In this document: one piece after another, positions 27,114 to 36,172 of the stretch
How positions within the stretch are numbered: position 1 is the stretch's first letter
Layout: each line of letters starts with the position of its first letter
Assembly: GCA_963742865.1 (NCBI GenBank)
Contig: CAVUNW010000016.1
Coordinates: 372,001 to 436,000, forward strand
From: Bog-532 sp963742865
Lineage (GTDB): Bacteria; Actinomycetota; Actinomycetes; Streptosporangiales; Streptosporangiaceae
Direction: 5' to 3'
Length of the DNA: 64,000 bases
The notes under the pieces: generated by a model
Seen by the model: only the letters and a program-made list of their open reading frames with translations
The model's database searches: none
What the model was told of the DNA's origin: nothing
Made by a program: the position numbers and the translations under genes

Positions 27114-27404
27114 TCAGGACGGCACCGCGAACTGCACGCGGGCGATCTGTTCTGCCATCGGCCGGAGCCGGTCGCGCAGTTCGTTGTGCCGCGTGTCCTG
27201 GTCGTAGGCCACGTATGCGCCCGCGTCGGTGAAGTCGGCGACGATCGCGAAGCTCCAGTTGCCCTCGCGGAGGCTGAGATCGTCGCCGAGCGTGTAGCTC
27301 ACCGTGCCCGGGCATCCCAGGCTGAGGAAACCTTGCTGAATCTCCTTGACCTCGGCAGCATCGTGAGCCGCCTTCAGCCGCACCAGAACGACGTTACGGA
27401 TCAT
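27114..27404 (-). CDS. Dabb-family (stress-responsive alpha/beta barrel) protein
   Basis: This 96-residue ferredoxin-like dimeric alpha/beta-barrel protein starts 'MIRNVVLVRLKAAHDAAEV' and has 'NWSFAIVADFTDAGAYVAYDQDTRH', the Dabb signature. Members are small cytosolic proteins, some acting as cyclases or carbon-carbon bond enzymes; here no specific role is visible. The downstream arginase remnant may once have been in the same unit. Confidence 0.9.
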   Translation of the reverse strand: MIRNVVLVRLKAAHDAAEVKEIQQGFLSLGCPGTVSYTLGDDLSLREGNWSFAIVADFTDAGAYVAYDQDTRHNELRDRLRPMAEQIARVQFAVPS

Positions 27405-27456
27405 GTCCTGATCATAGGGAGCCTGGTCGCACCGCCAGGCGGGTTACGCTCGGCGG

Positions 27457-28515
27457 GTGGACCGCGAGCGCGTGCGCAGGGCCTTCGAGAACCCCACCGA
27501 GTTCACGACCTCACCGCTGTACCGCGCGCTGAGCCGGACCGTCGCGGCCAGCGATCGGCTGCTCGATCTGGCCTCGCGTGGCCGCCCGGGCCAGTACCCC
27601 ACGTTCCTGTTCTTCGGCGCGGTCCATCTGCTGCTGCGGCGCGGGGCCGAGCACCCGCTCGCGCGGTACTACCCCTCGGTGACGGGCACCCGCGTGCTGC
27701 CTCCGGGGGAAGCGGGGCCCGCGCTGGTCTCGTTCGGGACGGAATTCGCGACCGAACTCGCGGAGATCATCGGTACCCGGCTGGTGCAGACCAGCCACGT
27801 CCAGCGCGCGCTGGCGCTGCGGCTGGGCCTGAGCATGATCGCACCGGCCGTCACCGGGCCCGTGCACCTGATCGAGGTGGGCCCGGGCGCGGGCCTGAAC
27901 CTGCGGTTCGACCGGTACGGGTACCGGATCGGCGGCCGCCGGTACGGGAACCCCGCGTCACCGGTCCAGCTGTCCGCCGAACGGCACGGGACCGGCCCGC
28001 TGCCGGACCTGGACGTGCTTCCCCGCATCACGAGCGTGCAGGGGGTCGATCTTCACCCGGTGGACACGCACGATCCCGCCGAACGGGACTGGCTGGAAGC
28101 ACTCGTGTGGCCGGAGAATCACGCCCAGCGCGCCTTGCTGACCAGCGCCCTGACGGTGGTGGGAGCCGATCCGCCGCATATCCGCACGGGCGACGCCATC
28201 GACATGCTGCCGCCGATGGGCCGGGAACTGCCTGCCGGGTCGGCGCGGGTGGTGTTCCACATCGCGACCCGGTTGCACGTTCCGGGGGCCCGGCGCGGCG
28301 CCTTCGACGCGGCGATCAGGTCGCTGAACGACACCGGCCCGCTGTGGTGGCTGGCGGCCGAGGAGGCCCCGGAACCGGACCCTCGGCCGCAGCCCGCCCG
28401 GCACGGCGTCGCGCTGGTACTGCGCACCCCGGACGGCCGGGCCGAGAACCTGGCCGTCGTCGATGGCCACCTGCGCTGGATCGAGACTCTGCGCGAGCCC
28501 CTGCGCGGCGGTTAG
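27457..28515 (+). CDS. DUF2332 family protein
   Basis: This 352-residue actinobacterial DUF2332 protein shows 'YPTFLFFGAVHLLLRRG', 'VQTSHVQRALALRLGL', 'HLIEVGPGAGLNLRFDRY' (a glycine-rich turn like that of SAM-dependent methyltransferases) and 'VVFHIATRLHVP'. The family function is unknown. The glycine motif invites, but does not prove, a nucleotide-binding role. GTG 27457 is the start. The gene ends 2 bp before the convergent TetR gene. Confidence 0.85.
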   Translation: MDRERVRRAFENPTEFTTSPLYRALSRTVAASDRLLDLASRGRPGQYPTFLFFGAVHLLLRRGAEHPLARYYPSVTGTRVLPPGEAGPALVSFGTEFATELAEIIGTRLVQTSHVQRALALRLGLSMIAPAVTGPVHLIEVGPGAGLNLRFDRYGYRIGGRRYGNPASPVQLSAERHGTGPLPDLDVLPRITSVQGVDLHPVDTHDPAERDWLEALVWPENHAQRALLTSALTVVGADPPHIRTGDAIDMLPPMGRELPAGSARVVFHIATRLHVPGARRGAFDAAIRSLNDTGPLWWLAAEEAPEPDPRPQPARHGVALVLRTPDGRAENLAVVDGHLRWIETLREPLRGG

Positions 28516-28517
28516 GG

Positions 28518-29159
28518 TCAGCGGCCGGGCAGGCGGGTCAGTTCCGCTTCGAGGTCGGCGCGGGTCAGGCCGGTGCCGGGCAGGTCCTTCGCCGATTCCG
28601 GCGACAGGCCGGCGACGTAGATCCGGGCTGCCCGCCGCGCGGTCCGCTCCCAGTCCGGGGCGTACGGCAGCGGCTGCGCGAGCAGCGCGCCCATGATGAT
28701 GATGTCGCCGCTGGTGATTTGCGGTCCCACGGTGCCCTCGGCGCGGCCCCGGGCCAGCACGCGGTCGATCGCCTGGCTGATCGCCTCGCGCAGGGCGACG
28801 GTGCCCGGGTCCAGGGTCACCGGGCCACCGTGCAGGGGCAGGATCAGCTCATCGCGCCGCCGGATCACCTCATCCAGGAACGCGTGCAGGGACGTGAGCG
28901 CGGGGTCGGGACGCATCGCGGCCTGTCGCGCGGCGAACAGGACGATCTCATACGACTGCGTGGTCAGCGCCGCGAGCAGGGCCTCCCGGGTGGGGTAATG
29001 CCGGTAGAGCGTGCCGACGCCGACGCCGGCCCCGGCGGCCACCGTCGCCATCGGGACCTTCTCGCCGTCGCGCTTGACCGCGACGGTCGCCGCGGCCAGC
29101 AGCCGGTCCCGGTTGGCCGCGGCGTCACTGCGCAGCGCCCGGTGGCGCGTCGTCGTCAT
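28518..29159 (-). CDS. TetR/AcrR family transcriptional regulator
   Basis: This 213-residue repressor has the HTH at about 30-70: 'VPMATVAAGAGVGVGTLYRHYPTREALLAAL'. A C-terminal ligand domain of the kind seen in YcdC/KstR-like or drug-efflux regulators follows. No palindrome stands out in the 19-bp gap to the GNAT gene upstream, so the two may be co-transcribed and the target is elsewhere. The start ATG 29159 is followed by a basic arm. Confidence 0.9.
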   Translation of the reverse strand: MTTTRHRALRSDAAANRDRLLAAATVAVKRDGEKVPMATVAAGAGVGVGTLYRHYPTREALLAALTTQSYEIVLFAARQAAMRPDPALTSLHAFLDEVIRRRDELILPLHGGPVTLDPGTVALREAISQAIDRVLARGRAEGTVGPQITSGDIIIMGALLAQPLPYAPDWERTARRAARIYVAGLSPESAKDLPGTGLTRADLEAELTRLPGR

Positions 29160-29178
29160 CGCGGCCGGCTCCCGGGCA

Positions 29179-29643
29179 TCATCCCATCGTAGGCGCCGCC
29201 AGGTTCTTGCCGAAGTGCATGCTGTGCGGGGAGCAGGCGTAGTACCCGTATGCGGGGATCTCGGTGTAGCCGGAGGAGCGGTAGAGGGCGACGGCCTCGG
29301 GCTGCTGGCTGCCGGTCTCCAGGATCACCCGGCGGTGACCCGCGGCGCGTGCCGTGCGCTCAAGCTCGGCGAGCAGGCACCGGGCCAGCCCGCGGCCGCG
29401 CGCCGCCGGCGTGACGTACATTCGCTTGATCTCGGCGTCGGGGCCGTGCGCCCGCCAGCCGCCGCACACCACGGCCGTGCCGTGGCCGTAACCGACCAGG
29501 AAGAGGCCGGACGGCGGGGTGAAATCGGCCCGCTCGACGGGGCTGCGGTCTTCCCCGCCGTAGCGAACCACGTACTCCTGCTGAACCTCGCCGATCAGCC
29601 GGGCCGCATCCGGATGGTCGTAGGGCACCGCTTCGATTCGCAC
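29179..29643 (-). CDS. GNAT-family N-acetyltransferase
   Basis: This 154-residue acetyl-CoA-dependent N-acetyltransferase has motif A 'EIKRMYVTPAARGRGLARCLL' (acetyl-CoA pyrophosphate loop), then 'VILETGSQQPEAVALYRSSGYTEI'. GTG 29643 is chosen because GAGGATGGA precedes it; upstream codons in the same frame are not coding-like. The acceptor is unknown. Confidence 0.9.
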   Translation of the reverse strand: MRIEAVPYDHPDAARLIGEVQQEYVVRYGGEDRSPVERADFTPPSGLFLVGYGHGTAVVCGGWRAHGPDAEIKRMYVTPAARGRGLARCLLAELERTARAAGHRRVILETGSQQPEAVALYRSSGYTEIPAYGYYACSPHSMHFGKNLAAPTMG

Positions 29644-29837
29644 GCTTCCATCCTCGGGCACATCTGCCGCACAAAATCCGACACAAAGCACCTCGACGGT
29701 CCCAGCACGCGGGCGTAGCGTCCGGCTGAGTCTGTTCGACAACGTTGTCGGGAGTGCCGGTCGCGCAGGCCCCGCGCGGCTAGGACGGCAGCTCAATAAG
29801 GCGAGCCCGGCCCCGGCGGGCCGGTCGCGATGGGCGG

Positions 29838-30011
29838 CTACTTGCCGGAGTCGTCACCGAGCTTCTCGGGGTGGGCGCGGCGGTAGTGCTCGGTCAGGGC
29901 GGCACTGGCCTGGCCGGGACGGTGGGCCACCGTGCGGCGGCAGATCTGGCAACGGGTAACCGGTAGCTGGGTGACGGTTACGGGATAGCGGGGAGAACCT
30001 GAGCTGCTCAT
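29838..30011 (-). CDS. 57-residue C2H2 zinc-finger-like protein
   Basis: A short frame from ATG 30011 encodes 57 residues with 'TRCQICRRTVAH' and 'LTEHYRRAHPEK'. The pattern C-x2-C-x17-H-x4-H resembles a C2H2 zinc finger, with basic surroundings. G/C in third positions and the compact fold support coding. The gap to the neighbours on both sides is otherwise empty. Small DNA- or RNA-binding function is possible; nothing more can be said. Confidence 0.6.
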   Translation of the reverse strand: MSSSGSPRYPVTVTQLPVTRCQICRRTVAHRPGQASAALTEHYRRAHPEKLGDDSGK

Positions 30012-30039
30012 CCCGGTCCATTCTGCCAGAGGACGGGGC

Positions 30040-31008
30040 TCAGCGCCCGAGCCGGGCCCGGGCCATCGCGGGGACGGCGGCGCGCCCGGTGAGCGGCCGG
30101 AACCGGTCGGAGGCGGCGCGCAGCGCCTCGTACTCGCCGTCGGTCAGGTCGATGCCGGCCGCCGCAACGTTGCTCTCCAGCTGCTCGATGCTGGAGGCCC
30201 CGGGGATGGCGGTCACGGCCGGATGCCGGATCACCCAGGCCAGCGCGATCTGCGCCGGGGTAGCCCCGTGCGCGTCCGCGACCTCGCGCAGCACCCCGAT
30301 CAGGTCGCTGGCGCGGTCCAGGTTCTCGGGCAGGAACAGCGGATTGCCGGCCCGGACCCGGTTGGTGGGCCGGCTGGTCCGGTCGTAGCGCCCGGACAGC
30401 AGGCCCTGCGCCAGCGGGCTGTACGCGATCACCACCCGGCCGCGGGTGGCCGCGTACGGCAGCAGTTCGTCCTCGGGGCGGCGGTCAGCCAGGCTGTACC
30501 GGACCTGATTGCTCAGCACGCGGCGGCCCAGTGCCTCCTCGGCGGCCTGCCAGCGCTGCAGCGAATAGTTGCTGACACCCACCTCACCGACCAGCCCGAC
30601 GTTCTGCAGCGCGCTCATCCCGCGCATGATCATCCCGTCGCGGAACAGCGGATTCGGCTGGTGCACCTGATAGAGGTCGATCCGGCGGGTGTTCAGCCGG
30701 TTCGCGCTGGCCACCGCGCGCTGCTCCACCACCGGCGCCACCGGGACCAGCGGGAAAAGCTTGGTCGCGAGGAAGACCGACGCCCGGCGCTCGCCGAGGG
30801 CCTCGCCGAGAATCCGCTCGCTGCGCCCGAAACCGTAGATCTCGGCGGTGTCGAACAACGTGACGCCCAGGTCGATCGCGCGGCCGACGATCTCTTTGGC
30901 CTGGGCGATGTACTCCTCGCCATATCCCCATTCCCGGGCACCGAACTGCCAGGTGCCCAGGCCGATCTTCGAGATCTTCGGGGTCGTGTCAATGTCCAGG
31001 AACCGCAT
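30040..31008 (-). CDS. Aldo/keto reductase
   Basis: This 322-residue NADPH-dependent (beta/alpha)8 oxidoreductase has the catalytic tetrad Asp53 and Tyr58 ('LFDTAEIYGFG'), Lys83 ('FLATKLFP') and His116 ('LYQVHQPN'). The cofactor-binding end has 'VTAIPGASSIEQLESN'. It belongs to the AKR subgroup often annotated as general carbonyl reductases; the substrate is unknown. Start ATG 31008. Confidence 0.93.
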   Translation of the reverse strand: MRFLDIDTTPKISKIGLGTWQFGAREWGYGEEYIAQAKEIVGRAIDLGVTLFDTAEIYGFGRSERILGEALGERRASVFLATKLFPLVPVAPVVEQRAVASANRLNTRRIDLYQVHQPNPLFRDGMIMRGMSALQNVGLVGEVGVSNYSLQRWQAAEEALGRRVLSNQVRYSLADRRPEDELLPYAATRGRVVIAYSPLAQGLLSGRYDRTSRPTNRVRAGNPLFLPENLDRASDLIGVLREVADAHGATPAQIALAWVIRHPAVTAIPGASSIEQLESNVAAAGIDLTDGEYEALRAASDRFRPLTGRAAVPAMARARLGR

Positions 31009-31058
31009 GCCCGTCAGCTTCTTCCCTGTCGGCGTCTCTAGCCATAATCCCCCTCGCG

Positions 31059-31292
31059 TCAGCTTTCGCCGTCACCGGCCGGCTCGCGGGCGGTCTGGGC
31101 CAGCGCCGCCTGCACGGCCGTCACCGCCGCGTCGATGGCCGCCCGCGCGGTCACCGCACTGGTGTGGGCGCGATCGATTTCACCGAGACCGATGCAGTCG
31201 AAGGCCACGCGCGCGTCATGAATGGCCGCCTCCAGCTCGCGGGTGGCCTCCGTCAGCATCGGGCTGCCGCCCTCGATGTCCGGAATCATCAT
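31059..31292 (-). CDS. Small hypothetical helical protein
   Basis: This 77-residue acidic, Ala-rich protein is predicted by eye to be mostly helical. Two ATGs in tandem (31292, 31289) follow a good GGAGG site, and ATG in 'SPMLTEATRELEAAIH' is a shorter option. No family is recognised. It is upstream of, and same-strand with, the aldo/keto reductase, about 50 bp apart. Confidence 0.55.
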   Translation of the reverse strand: MMIPDIEGGSPMLTEATRELEAAIHDARVAFDCIGLGEIDRAHTSAVTARAAIDAAVTAVQAALAQTAREPAGDGES

Positions 31293-31440
31293 CCCTGTCC
31301 TCCCTGTCCCGCGGTCCCGGCTGCCCGGGCCGACGGCTGCTGAACGTACCCGGCCCCCGCCTGGTCAACCGGCCAAACCTCTGGTGCCGAACGGACGCAG
31401 CGAGGGCGATCCCCCCGCTACGTCCGTTAGGCGTTACAAA

Positions 31441-33045
31441 TCATCCCGCGGCCGGGCGCGCCGGCACCGTTTCCGGTACCGGTACCGGGCGGGAGCGGCG
31501 CGGGGTGAGAGCGAAGACCGTGCCGATGGCGCTGGCCAGGGCGACGGCGGCGGCGACCTTCATGCCCACCGACATCGAGGTGACAAAGGCGGAGTGCGCG
31601 GCGGTCACCAGATCGCCGCCGGCCGCGCCGCCGAGGCGCGCGCCGGTGAGGTTGGCGGCGGCGACCGAGCCGGTCACGGCGTGGCTGACCGGGCCGGGCA
31701 CGTGCGCGGTGGCCAGCGCGGCGCCGAGCCGGGAGCGGTAGACCGCGGCGGACAGGCTGCCGACGACCGCGACGCCGAGGGCGCCGCCGACCTCGCGGAT
31801 CGTGTCGTTGATCGCGCTGCCGGCGCCGGCCTGGTGCGCGGGCACCGTGGTCATGATGACGTTGCTGGCCGGGGCCATCACCAGCCCCATGCCCGCGCCC
31901 ATGATCGCGACGGCGACGGCGAGAGAGGGGTAGGCGGTGTGCACGCCCGCGGTGGAGAGGTCGAGCAGGCCCAGTCCCATCAGTGCCATCCCGCCCGGCA
32001 TGATCACCCGGTTGCCGAGCCGGGCCGCGATGAGCGGCGAGACCGGGGTGACGGCCGCCATGGCCAGCGCGAACGGCAGGGCGCGGAGCCCGGCGGACAG
32101 CGGGCTGTACCCCTGCACCAGCTGCAGGTACTGGGTGAGCACGAACAGGCTGCCGAACAGGGTGAAGAAGATGACGGTGACCGAGCCGGCCGCGGCGGAG
32201 AAGGCCCGCGAGGTGAACACGCGCAGGTCGATGAGCGGGCTGTCGCTGCGCAGCTCCCACCAGACGAAGGCGGCGAGCGCGGCCACGCCGGCGGCGGCCA
32301 GGCCGAGCGTCACCGGCGCGGTCCAGCCGCGGTCCGGCGCCTCGATGATCGCGTCGACGAGGGCGACCAGCGCGCCGGCCACCAGCACCACGCCGGGGAT
32401 GTCGAAGCGCCTGCGGCGGGGCTCGGCGGTCTCGGGCACGATGAGCACGACTCCGACGAGGGCGGCGGCCACCAGCGGAACGTTGATCAGGAAGACGCTG
32501 CCCCACCAGAAGTGGTCCAGCAGCAGGCCGCCGAGGGTCGGGCCGATCACGACGGCCGCGCCGGCCACGGCCGACCAGGCCGCGATGGCCTGCGCGCGCT
32601 CCTTCGGCGGGAACACGGCGTTCAGGATGGACAAGGTGGCTGGCATGACGAACGTGGCGCCGAGGCCCATCACGACGCGCGCGCCGATCAGCAGGCCGGT
32701 GCCGGACGCGAACGCCGCCACCGTGCTGCCCAGGGCGAAGACGGCCAGGCCCGCGATCAGGGAGCGCCGGCGGCCGAAGCGGTCGCCCAGCGCGCCGGCC
32801 GGGATGAGCAGCGCCGCGAAGCACAGGGTGTAGGAGTCGGTGATCCACTGCAGCGAGCTGGTCCCGGCGTGCAGCACGCGGGCCAGCGTCGGCAGCGCGG
32901 TGTTCAGGATGGTGTTGTCGATAACGACGATCAGCAGGCTCAGGCACAGCACGAGCAGGATGCGGCGGCGGCGCGGATGGCCCGCGGGCCACCGGGCGTC
33001 GGCCCGCCCACCCTGTGCCATCGGGCGGATGTCGGTGGTGGTCAT
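31441..33045 (-). CDS. MFS transporter, DHA2 (14-helix drug:H+ antiporter) family
   Basis: This 534-residue exporter has about 14 membrane helices. The inner-membrane motif A-like 'ALGDRFGRRRSLIAGL' and antiporter motif C-like glycine repeats ('GPTLGGLLLDHFWWGSVFLINVP') mark the EmrB/QacA subfamily. Substrates are typically lipophilic drugs. It is transcribed divergently from a TetR repressor across a set of repeats (33055-33125), the classic layout of a repressor-controlled efflux pump. Confidence 0.93.
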   Translation of the reverse strand: MTTTDIRPMAQGGRADARWPAGHPRRRRILLVLCLSLLIVVIDNTILNTALPTLARVLHAGTSSLQWITDSYTLCFAALLIPAGALGDRFGRRRSLIAGLAVFALGSTVAAFASGTGLLIGARVVMGLGATFVMPATLSILNAVFPPKERAQAIAAWSAVAGAAVVIGPTLGGLLLDHFWWGSVFLINVPLVAAALVGVVLIVPETAEPRRRRFDIPGVVLVAGALVALVDAIIEAPDRGWTAPVTLGLAAAGVAALAAFVWWELRSDSPLIDLRVFTSRAFSAAAGSVTVIFFTLFGSLFVLTQYLQLVQGYSPLSAGLRALPFALAMAAVTPVSPLIAARLGNRVIMPGGMALMGLGLLDLSTAGVHTAYPSLAVAVAIMGAGMGLVMAPASNVIMTTVPAHQAGAGSAINDTIREVGGALGVAVVGSLSAAVYRSRLGAALATAHVPGPVSHAVTGSVAAANLTGARLGGAAGGDLVTAAHSAFVTSMSVGMKVAAAVALASAIGTVFALTPRRSRPVPVPETVPARPAAG

Positions 33046-33054
33046 CCCAGTTCT

Positions 33055-33125
33055 CCTTACGAGCGATTCCTTACGTTCGTTGCCTTACGGATGTAAGTAT
33101 AAGCATATGAGCTAACGGATGTAAA
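33055..33125. promoter_or_regulatory. Operator cluster between MFS pump and TetR gene
   Basis: CCTTACG occurs at 33055, 33069 and 33083, exactly 14 bp apart. The last copy is part of a perfect inverted repeat CTTAC-ggat-GTAAG (33084-33097). ACGGATGTAA is repeated at 33115-33124. These repeats fill the promoter region of both genes and are likely TetR sites. Confidence 0.65.
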
Positions 33126-33133
33126 CTGAGGGC

Positions 33134-33880
33134 ATGGCAAAAACGTCGGAGGAAATCCGGGCGCGGGGCACGGACCGGGACACGGCTGAAGAGGCCGGTC
33201 AGGGGGCCGCCGTGAAGGCGGGCCGCGATCCGGCGGCGGAACAGGGCCGGCGGCGGCGGAACGCCCGGGGACAAGGCGCCCGGCTGGCGGACGACATCGT
33301 GGCGGGCGCGCTCGCGCTGATCGAACGGACCGGCTCCGAAGAGGCCGTCACGCTGCGCGCGGTGGCACGGGAGATCGGTATCGCGGCCCCGTCCATCTAC
33401 GCGCACTTCGCCGACCGGGACGCGATCCTGATGGCCGTGGTCCTGCGCGTCTTCGACGAGCTGCGCGAGGCGATCGAGCAGGGCACCGCCACGGCGGGCC
33501 CGGATCCGGTCCGCCGCCTGCTCGCGGGTTGCGAGGCCTACCTGGCCTACGGCCTGGAGCACCCGGCGCGCTACCGCGTGCTGTTCGCGCAGCGCGCCAT
33601 GAGCCCGGAGGAGTACTGCAAGCCAGTCCCGCTGGGCCCGGACGGGCGCCCGATCATGGAGTTCGGCGCCGAGGCGTTCATGCTGCTCGTTCAGGCCATC
33701 GAGGACTGCGCAGCGGTGGGCGCCTCGGCCAGCACGGACGCCGTGGCCGACGCGACCGCTGTCTGGGTCGCGCTGCACGGCGCGGTCACCCTCCGAACCA
33801 CGCTGCCCGGTTTCCCCTGGCCCGGGTTGCCCGCGTTTGCCCGGCAGCTGGTCCTGCCGCTGGCCCGGGTGACCGGCTGA
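33134..33880 (+). CDS. TetR/AcrR family regulator of the divergent MFS pump
   Basis: This 248-residue repressor has an unusually long charged N-terminal arm (about 50 residues) before the HTH 'VTLRAVAREIGIAAPSIYAHFADRDAIL'. The C-terminal domain is of the TetR_C_33/WHG type ('AYGLEHPARYRVLFAQR'). Divergent orientation and the shared repeats indicate control of the pump and of itself. ATG 33134 is the first start; ATGs further in would shorten only the arm. Confidence 0.92.
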   Translation: MAKTSEEIRARGTDRDTAEEAGQGAAVKAGRDPAAEQGRRRRNARGQGARLADDIVAGALALIERTGSEEAVTLRAVAREIGIAAPSIYAHFADRDAILMAVVLRVFDELREAIEQGTATAGPDPVRRLLAGCEAYLAYGLEHPARYRVLFAQRAMSPEEYCKPVPLGPDGRPIMEFGAEAFMLLVQAIEDCAAVGASASTDAVADATAVWVALHGAVTLRTTLPGFPWPGLPAFARQLVLPLARVTG

Positions 33881-33960
33881 GACCGCGTTGACGCCCGGCC
33901 GGGCGGCCGGCCGTATACCCTCCTTCGGGTACGAGCCAGGCGACCCGGGGGACGGACTTG

Positions 33961-35226
33961 ATGGCGACGCGTGTGCGCGGGCTCCGCTGGCGCGCGCGCG
34001 GACGGCGGCTGCGCGGCATCCCCGCGGCCGCCTTGGCCGTGGCCTTCGCCGCGGGATGCGGAGCCGCCTCCGCCGATCAGGGCCGGGGCCCGGCGTCGCC
34101 CGCACATCCGGGCGGCAAGGCCACCGTCGTCGCGAGCCCGGCGGCTCCGGCGGGCCCGGCGGCTCCCGCGCCGGCGTCCTGCGCGGCCGCCGTCTTCAAC
34201 CGGATGACCGAGGCGCAGCGCGTCGGCCAGCTGTTCCTCGTGGGGCTGGCCGGCGACCGGCTGGACCGGGCCACCGCCGCGGCGGTCACCGCCCATCACT
34301 TCGGGTCGGTGCTGTTCGGCACGACCAGCCACGCCGGGCTGGCGGCCACGCGGGCCGCCGCGTTCGCCGTGCAGTCGCTCGCGTCCGGCCAGGCCACCGC
34401 GGGGGTGCGGTTCTTCGTGGCCGCGAACCAGGAGGGCGGCCAGGTTCAGCAGCTGCAGGGCACCGGTTTCGGGGCCATGCCCGCCGCGCTGGACCAGGGG
34501 CAGGTCACGCCGGGTACCCTCCAGCAGCTAGCCGCGTCCTGGGGACGGCAGCTCCGGGCGGCCGGCGTCAACCTCGACCTGGCCCCGGTGATGGACGTCG
34601 TGCCGGCGGGCACGGACCGGCAGAACGCGCCGATCGGCCTGCTGCAGCGCGAATTCGGCCACGACCCGGGCACGGTCGCCGCGCACGGGGTGGCCTTCGC
34701 GCGCGGGATGAGCCAGGCGGGCGTGGCCACGACGGCCAAGCACTTCCCCGGCCTGGGCCGGGTCCGCGGCAACACCGATTTCACCTCGGGCGTGGTGGAT
34801 ACCGTGACCACCCCGCAGGATTCCTACCTGCAGTCCTTCCGGGCGGCTATCGGTGCGGGCGTGCCGTTCGTCATGATCTCGCTGGCCACTTATACCCGGA
34901 TCGACCCGCACCACCTCGCGGTGTTCTCCGCCCGGGTGATGGGCACGATCCTGCGGCAGCAGCTGCACTTCGGGGGCGTCATCGTCTCGGACGACATGGG
35001 CGCGGCCTCGGCGGTGGGCGGGGTGTCCCCCGCGGCCCGGGCGATCGGCTTCCTCGCCGCGGGCGGGGACCTGATCACGACGGTGGCCGTCCCGGCGGCG
35101 AACGCGATGGACAGTGCCGTGCTGCAGCGGGCCGCGCAGGACGGGACGTTCCGCGGGCAGGTGCACGCGGCGGTGATGCGCGTGCTGGCGGCCAAGCAGG
35201 CGTACGGCCTGCTCCCCTGCCGCTAA
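33961..35226 (+). CDS. Glycoside hydrolase family 3 (NagZ-like) lipoprotein
   Basis: This 421-residue GH3 beta-N-acetylhexosaminidase-like enzyme is exported as a lipoprotein: signal 'PAAALAVAFAAGC' with lipobox Cys33. Catalytic features are 'AANQEGGQVQQL' (substrate Asp replaced by Asn-Gln), the acid/base loop 'TTAKHFPGLGRVRGNTD' and the nucleophile Asp in 'VIVSDDMGAASA'. NagZ enzymes remove GlcNAc from muropeptides, so a role in cell-wall turnover is likely. TTG 33958 directly precedes the ATG. The gene ends 9 bp before the convergent SGNH gene. Confidence 0.9.
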   Translation: MATRVRGLRWRARGRRLRGIPAAALAVAFAAGCGAASADQGRGPASPAHPGGKATVVASPAAPAGPAAPAPASCAAAVFNRMTEAQRVGQLFLVGLAGDRLDRATAAAVTAHHFGSVLFGTTSHAGLAATRAAAFAVQSLASGQATAGVRFFVAANQEGGQVQQLQGTGFGAMPAALDQGQVTPGTLQQLAASWGRQLRAAGVNLDLAPVMDVVPAGTDRQNAPIGLLQREFGHDPGTVAAHGVAFARGMSQAGVATTAKHFPGLGRVRGNTDFTSGVVDTVTTPQDSYLQSFRAAIGAGVPFVMISLATYTRIDPHHLAVFSARVMGTILRQQLHFGGVIVSDDMGAASAVGGVSPAARAIGFLAAGGDLITTVAVPAANAMDSAVLQRAAQDGTFRGQVHAAVMRVLAAKQAYGLLPCR

Positions 35227-35235
35227 GGTGCCCGC

Positions 35236-36082
35236 TCAGCCGGCGGCGGAGGTGAGCGCGGGCAGGTAGCCGAGCTCCTGGCCGGCCGTGGTCGGGTGGT
35301 AGGAGTCCCCGATCGGGAACGTGACCGAATAGAGCCAGCTCGGCGAGTCGCAGATCTCGTGACCGGCGAACTGGCCGCGGACGTCGGCGAAGACGTCGCC
35401 GTTGCGGGCCGCCGCGGCGGACAGCGCCCGGTCGAGCTGGTCGGCGCCCTGGTTGAGCGCGGTCCGCTTGGTGGTGCTCAGGCCGATGCACCCCGCCGAC
35501 CGGGACAGGTCGTAAAGGTCCGGGTAGCCCATGACGACGACCCTGGCGGCCGGCGCGTGCGCGCGGACGGCGTGCAGGGTGGCGTCCAGGCGGCCCGGCA
35601 GCGTGCCCGCGACGAAGGCCTCGGCGGACGAGATGGCGTGCAGGCACGCGCTGTCCCACTCGAGCACGCAGGTCTCCATGACATGAGAGAAGCCGGCGTC
35701 GTTGCCGCCGATCGTGACGCTGACCAGGGTGGTCCCGGCGTTCAGCGCCGCCAGCTGACCGCTGAGAACATCGGAGGTGCTGGCCCCGCTGCAGGCCGCC
35801 GAGACGAAGGACGCCGGGGCGTGATGGGCGGCCCACTGCCCGGGATAGGCGTTCGCGCTGCGCTCGCAGCTTCCGGACGAGCCGTAGTCGCCGGCTCCGG
35901 TGCCAGCCGAGTAGGAGTCGCCGAGAGCCACGTACCGGACGGGCGCCGCCGCGGCCAGCAGCGCGACGGCTGGCAGCGTGCGGGCCGCCGGGCGCTCCGG
36001 TGGTACCGGTCGCCACGGTCACCGTAGTCGCGGCCAGGGCAGCGGCGATGGCCGCACCAGCGAGCAGACGGGAACGGCGCAC
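35236..36082 (-). CDS. Secreted SGNH/GDSL hydrolase, frameshifted after the signal peptide
   Basis: This secreted esterase/lipase has the four SGNH blocks: 'YVALGDSYSAGTG' (Ser), Gly region, 'VTIGGNDAGF' (Asn) and 'GDSYHPTTAGQ' (Asp-His). The signal peptide ('RRSRLLAGAAIAAALA', ATG 36082) is in another frame from the mature part; the shift is near 35975-36000. Six cysteines suggest disulfides typical of actinomycete secreted esterases. An inverted repeat (36108-36145) lies in its promoter region. Similar enzymes act on lipids or acylated sugars. Confidence 0.88.
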
Positions 36083-36107
36083 TCTTCACTCCACGCGCGT
36101 ACAGAAA

Positions 36108-36145
36108 GTGACAGGTAACGTACTTTTCATATATCAATCTGTCAC
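36108..36145. promoter_or_regulatory. Inverted repeat upstream of the SGNH gene
   Basis: GTGACAG (36108-36114) and CTGTCAC (36139-36145) are perfect 7-bp arms around an AT-rich 24-bp centre (cgtacttttcatatatcaat). The layout fits a promoter with flanking operator halves. Confidence 0.4.
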
Positions 36146-36172
36146 GCGGGAGAAGGTGCCGCGCACAGAATG

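Noticed and set aside
31222..33096. A plus-strand open frame of over 600 codons
   Set aside because: It is antisense to the MFS transporter, has a repetitive low-complexity translation, and shows no motif.
35236..36082. Treating the SGNH gene as two genes
   Set aside because: The signal peptide and the mature enzyme join sensibly with a single frame change, so one gene with an error is more likely.
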